NCBI GenBank assembly: GCA_963818925.1
Contig: CAWFTN010000001.1
Coordinates: forward strand, 682,001 to 746,000
DNA: 64,000 bases
Direction: 5' to 3'
DNA from: JAMXLG01 sp963818925
GTDB lineage: Bacteria; Vulcanimicrobiota; Vulcanimicrobiia; Vulcanimicrobiales; Vulcanimicrobiaceae
The notes beneath the pieces are model-generated. The model saw only the letters and a list, made by a program, of their open reading frames with translations. It ran no database searches and was not told the DNA's origin. Positions 61,155-64,000 of this stretch are shown in pieces. Position numbers and translations under genes: made by a program. Position 1 is the first letter of the stretch. Each line of letters opens with the position of its first letter.

Positions 61155-61706
61155 TTACATCCGTCCGGTGGTGAGGGAAATTGCGCGTGCCTCGCGCGCC
61201 GAGTCGTTGCGGAGCGAATGCGAGTAGCCGGCTGCGAAAACGCAGCATTGCCCCGCGCTCATCGGGTAATCGATGCCATTGACGACCACCACGACCTCGC
61301 CGTCAATCACGTAGACGACGTCGATGCCCTCGTGCGCAAGCTCGTTTTTGAATTTGCTCCGCGGGGCAAGCATGAGTGCGATGAAATCGAGGTCGACTCC
61401 GGGGAGATGAATCGCTTCGTAGTCGATGCCGCGTCCGCGATTGACTTTCTTGCGCGTCTCGGGCCCCATGAACGTCGGTCGCGAGCTTTGCGCGCTAAAA
61501 CCCAGAAACGAACCGAGGTCGTAGTCGAAGAATTTTGCGAGACGTGCGGCGCGGCCGAGCGAAATATCCGTTTCGCCGCGTTCGAGCGCGCGGATGAAGG
61601 ATGCCGAGAGCCCGGTCGCATCGGCGACGTCGCGTACCGTAACGCGATTGCGCTCGCGTAGACGCTTGAGAATGGTCCCGACGTCGGGAACTTGCGCATC
61701 TTTCAT
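61155..61706 (-). CDS. XRE-family regulator with C-terminal cupin
   Basis: 183 residues. Helix-turn-helix: VRDVADATGLSASFIRALER near residues 22-42, then a cupin with FKNELAHEGIDVVYVIDGEV, VVNGIDYPMSAGQCCVFAAG and YSHSLRN. This XRE-cupin form usually senses a small molecule and controls adjacent catabolic genes. The ATG overlaps the M81 stop (ATGA) and the serine hydrolase follows without gap, so it is the second gene of the operon and its likely local regulator. Confidence 0.9.
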   Translation of the reverse strand: MKDAQVPDVGTILKRLRERNRVTVRDVADATGLSASFIRALERGETDISLGRAARLAKFFDYDLGSFLGFSAQSSRPTFMGPETRKKVNRGRGIDYEAIHLPGVDLDFIALMLAPRSKFKNELAHEGIDVVYVIDGEVVVVVNGIDYPMSAGQCCVFAAGYSHSLRNDSAREARAISLTTGRM

Positions 61707-63169
61707 TGAGCGCGTATCAGGCGGCCGCCCTGCGAAGTCCTCTTGTTACGCGGCCAATAGTCCAGGTCGCGTTTGACATATGGAATCGCTTCGAAGTCAG
61801 CGCTGAGCGCGCCGGGACTCGTTGCGTAGATGACGCGCGACGCCAGCGGCGCGAACTTGCCATAAAAATGATGCGTCGATTTGACGATGATGATCTTTGC
61901 CGCATTGAGGTCGATGCCGAGATTGGTAAATGCGGTCGGCGAAAAGACTTGCGAGCGGATCGAGCAGAGGACGAGATCGATTCCGCGAGCATGGACCCAG
62001 GCGCTGCGCCCGAGCGGATTGATGCCGGAGTCGTCCATCGCATCTTGTTCGTGGTGCTCGTCGAGCGCGCGCACGCTGACCTCGAGGTCTACCGGCATGC
62101 CCGATGCCGGCCCAAGTTTTCCGCCGATGCGTAACGGAAACGTCGCGCCGGCTCCCGCTTCAAAACACAGATCCACCGCGATCGGATCGTAGTACGTTCC
62201 GGAAACGACACCGATTGCGTTTCGCTCCAACAGCCGTTGCAGAATGAACGTGCTATCGCCCGGCGCACCTCCGCCGGCGTTGTCCGCTGTGTCGGCGATC
62301 ACGACGGGTCCTTGCGCCTCGACGAGTGCGAGATCGACGGCGTCTTCAAACGGTAGCGCCTGCAACACGGCATCGTCGCGAATGCTGCAAAAGCGTTCGC
62401 CGAATTCTGCCGCTACGCGTGAGGCGAGGGCTTCGTCGCCGTCGGTGATTGCAAGCACTTTCGAGCCCGCTCCCGGAACGTCGCCGTACGGAAATCCGTG
62501 AACCAGACTGAGCGAGAGCACGTCGCTCCCTTCTCGCGCGAACATGTCGTCGACAAACCTTCGCAACGGCTCGCGCGTCGTCGGAAAAAGCCCATTCGTG
62601 CGGCAATCGTAGGTGGAAGTGACCGGCGCAATGCGTCCGGCCGCAGCTTGCGTGCACAACCGGTAGAGATCGTGCGCACGTTCCACGATATCGATGTGCG
62701 GATATTCTTTGTAGGCGATGATGACGTTTGCGGCGTCGGTCATGGCGTCGGTCAAATGCGCGTGCAGGTCGAGTTCAGCGCCGACGATCGTGCGATTGCC
62801 CACGATCGCGCGCACGCGTTCGAGGAGGTCGGCTTCACAGTCGTCATAGCCTTCGGCGACCATCGCGCCGTGAAGATAGAGCAGCACGGCGTCGACGGGC
62901 ATCGCCGCTTGCAAATCGTGCAAGATGCGATCGCGTAACTCTTCATAGACCGCGCGAACCGTTGTGCCGGCCGGCTCGGCGACGGCCGCGATACTCTCGA
63001 CAATCTGGTGCCCGTCGGCGGCGGCCAGCTTCCGCCAAGCAAGCATCGAAGCGAATTCGGAGAAGCGGTCATCGCTTTCGAGGCTGTTTTGCGCGAACGA
63101 CGCCCGGCCCGTCGGGATGGGCGAAAACGTGTTCGTTTCGGTGACGAGGCCGGCGGTTAAAATTCGCAC
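61703..63169 (-). CDS. M81 family metallopeptidase (MlrC-like)
   Basis: 488 residues from a GTG behind GGGAGG. N-terminal ILTAGLVTETNTFSPIPTG, YLHGAMVAEGYDDCEADLL, GAELDLHAHLTDAM (metal-binding Asp/His) and AYKEYPHIDIVERA are typical of the M81/MlrC family. IADTADNAGGGAPGDSTFIL and STHHFYGKFAPLA mark the C-terminal half. MlrC opens the last peptide bonds in microcystin breakdown; most relatives have unknown peptide substrates. It is the first gene of the operon running to tsaD, divergent from a peptide-binding lipoprotein. Confidence 0.92.
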   Translation of the reverse strand: MRILTAGLVTETNTFSPIPTGRASFAQNSLESDDRFSEFASMLAWRKLAAADGHQIVESIAAVAEPAGTTVRAVYEELRDRILHDLQAAMPVDAVLLYLHGAMVAEGYDDCEADLLERVRAIVGNRTIVGAELDLHAHLTDAMTDAANVIIAYKEYPHIDIVERAHDLYRLCTQAAAGRIAPVTSTYDCRTNGLFPTTREPLRRFVDDMFAREGSDVLSLSLVHGFPYGDVPGAGSKVLAITDGDEALASRVAAEFGERFCSIRDDAVLQALPFEDAVDLALVEAQGPVVIADTADNAGGGAPGDSTFILQRLLERNAIGVVSGTYYDPIAVDLCFEAGAGATFPLRIGGKLGPASGMPVDLEVSVRALDEHHEQDAMDDSGINPLGRSAWVHARGIDLVLCSIRSQVFSPTAFTNLGIDLNAAKIIIVKSTHHFYGKFAPLASRVIYATSPGALSADFEAIPYVKRDLDYWPRNKRTSQGGRLIRAQ

Positions 63170-63219
63170 TGCTGCCTCCCGTGGTAGGACCGCGTGGCGC
63201 TTGAACAGTATTTTGCTGA

Positions 63220-64000
63220 GTGCGCCAAAATATCATCTATTGCGCGGCCGCGCTCGCTGTAGCGTTCCTGGCCACGGGCTGCACGCGGGTCGCCGGACAC
63301 CGTGGCGATCCCGCTTCGCTGACGCTCGCCGCAATCGGCGAGGCACACTCGCTCAATCCATTGCTCGAATCGGGCGCGGTTTCCGCCACGATCGGCCCGC
63401 TGGTCTTCTCATATTTGCTGACGGTCGACGCACAGGGACGCCTGCGTCCCGATTTGGCGACGGACATTCCGAGCATAGAGAACGGCGGGATTTCGCATAA
63501 CGGATTGACCGTCACGTATCATCTCCGTCGCGGCGTGCGTTGGCAGGACGGCCAACCGCTGACCGCAACGGACGTCGCATACACGTACGGGCTGATAATG
63601 AATCCGTCGATCAACCTGCCGACGCGCACCGGTTACGAGGAGATCGCGAGCATTGCCGCGCCCGATCCCTATACCGTGCGGGTACGTTTGAAACGGCGGT
63701 TCTCGCCGGTTCTTTCCGACTTTCTCGCGCCCGACACGAACTATCCGGTCTTGCCCAAGCATGTGCTTGCAGCGGAGCGCGACATCAATCATGCGGCGTT
63801 CAACACGATGCCGGTCGGAAGCGGTCCGTATCGCGTCGACCAATGGTCGCACGGCGATTACATTCGCTTCTCAGCGAACCCGTCGTACTTCGCCGGTGCG
63901 CCGTCGATCTCGCATCTCACGTTGAAAGCCGTGCCAACCGCCACCACGATGTACGACGAGATGCGTACGGGTGAAATCGATGCCGCATTCCTGACGCAAG
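63220..64000 (+). CDS. Peptide ABC transporter substrate-binding lipoprotein (3' partial)
   Basis: 260 residues visible, open at the window end. The GTG at 63220 comes right after an in-frame TGA and precedes a lipobox signal (ALAVAFLATGCTRV). Family 5 SBP features: LTLAAIGEAHSLNPLLES, VTYHLRRGVRWQDGQPLTAT, PVLPKHVLAAERD and MPVGSGPYRVDQWSHGDYI. It likely feeds peptides to the hydrolase operon that starts 50 bases away on the other strand. Permease genes, if any, lie beyond the window. Same family as 22721-24355. Confidence 0.9.
   Translation, partial: MRQNIIYCAAALAVAFLATGCTRVAGHRGDPASLTLAAIGEAHSLNPLLESGAVSATIGPLVFSYLLTVDAQGRLRPDLATDIPSIENGGISHNGLTVTYHLRRGVRWQDGQPLTATDVAYTYGLIMNPSINLPTRTGYEEIASIAAPDPYTVRVRLKRRFSPVLSDFLAPDTNYPVLPKHVLAAERDINHAAFNTMPVGSGPYRVDQWSHGDYIRFSANPSYFAGAPSISHLTLKAVPTATTMYDEMRTGEIDAAFLTQ

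Noticed and set aside
62964..63500. Plus-strand frame across the M81 start and the peptide-binding gene
   Set aside because: It is in the wrong frame; the lipobox and SBP motifs are in the frame starting at the GTG at 63220.
1..64000. tRNA, rRNA, CRISPR arrays, transposases or prophage genes
   Set aside because: No cloverleaf, regularly spaced short repeats with unique spacers, or recombinase motifs were seen by eye.

Overview
This is a GC-rich, gene-dense bacterial chromosome window of mixed strand use. Short intergenic gaps, ATGA, GTGA and TAATG stop/start overlaps, GTG and TTG starts, bacterial-type PurP proteins, secreted S53 (sedolisin) peptidases, CxxC-x17-CxxC zinc ribbons and abundant palindromic repeats of the TGTCATCCTGAGCG / AGTCGAAGGA type suggest an under-cultured soil lineage. 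Candidatus Eremiobacterota (WPS-2) is my best guess, by inference only. I saw no tRNA, rRNA, CRISPR array, transposase or prophage gene.

Layout. 0-6.7 kb: purQ (5' end outside the window), a PurS-like gene, an archaeal-type purP, a secreted protein, cydAB and a second purP-like gene. 6.8-16.1 kb: a methyltransferase-like protein, a zinc ribbon, tpx, guaA-purD, a winged-helix regulator divergent from a membrane protein, a radical SAM gene behind a LexA-box promoter, a BI-1 protein and purF. 16-20.7 kb: an SDR, a ClC channel and a patatin, the last two each broken by an apparent one-base loss, with a homocysteine-methyltransferase-like gene between them. 20.7-31.3 kb: two secreted sedolisins, a peptide-binding lipoprotein, a four-copy palindromic repeat array, panB-bluB, an AraC-MGMT protein and a large LuxR regulator. 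31.3-40.4 kb: two MFS carriers, an orphan ModA-like protein, a MarR regulator, pepA, purM and a GNAT-PurN fusion. 40.5-50.5 kb: an APC permease, small secreted and membrane proteins, Mn-catalase divergent from an NRAMP-related carrier, and hom-metY-metX. 50.5-55.8 kb: an accessory stretch of small proteins, including two copies of a two-family module (one beside a STAS protein), a desaturase and a second zinc ribbon. 55.8-64 kb: tsaD and a co-directional peptide-degradation operon (penicillin-acylase-like, NIPSNAP, beta-lactamase-fold hydrolase, XRE-cupin regulator, M81/MlrC-like peptidase), divergent from a peptide-binding lipoprotein cut by the window end.

How the genes fit together. The window carries much of purine synthesis (purQ, purF, purM, purN, purD, guaA, two PurP homologues) in scattered small units. 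PurP implies formate-dependent AICAR formylation. Methionine synthesis (hom-metY-metX) appears to be governed by ribosome-mediated attenuation: a 21-codon leader ORF whose first ten residues include eight Met or Cys precedes an intrinsic terminator, and a segment inside the leader ORF can pair with the terminator's 5' arm. I regard this as the most interesting undescribed element. The next most interesting are the SOS-type leaderless promoter of the radical SAM gene, the duplicated small-protein module, the GNAT-PurN fusion and the mlrB/mlrC-like peptide catabolic operon.
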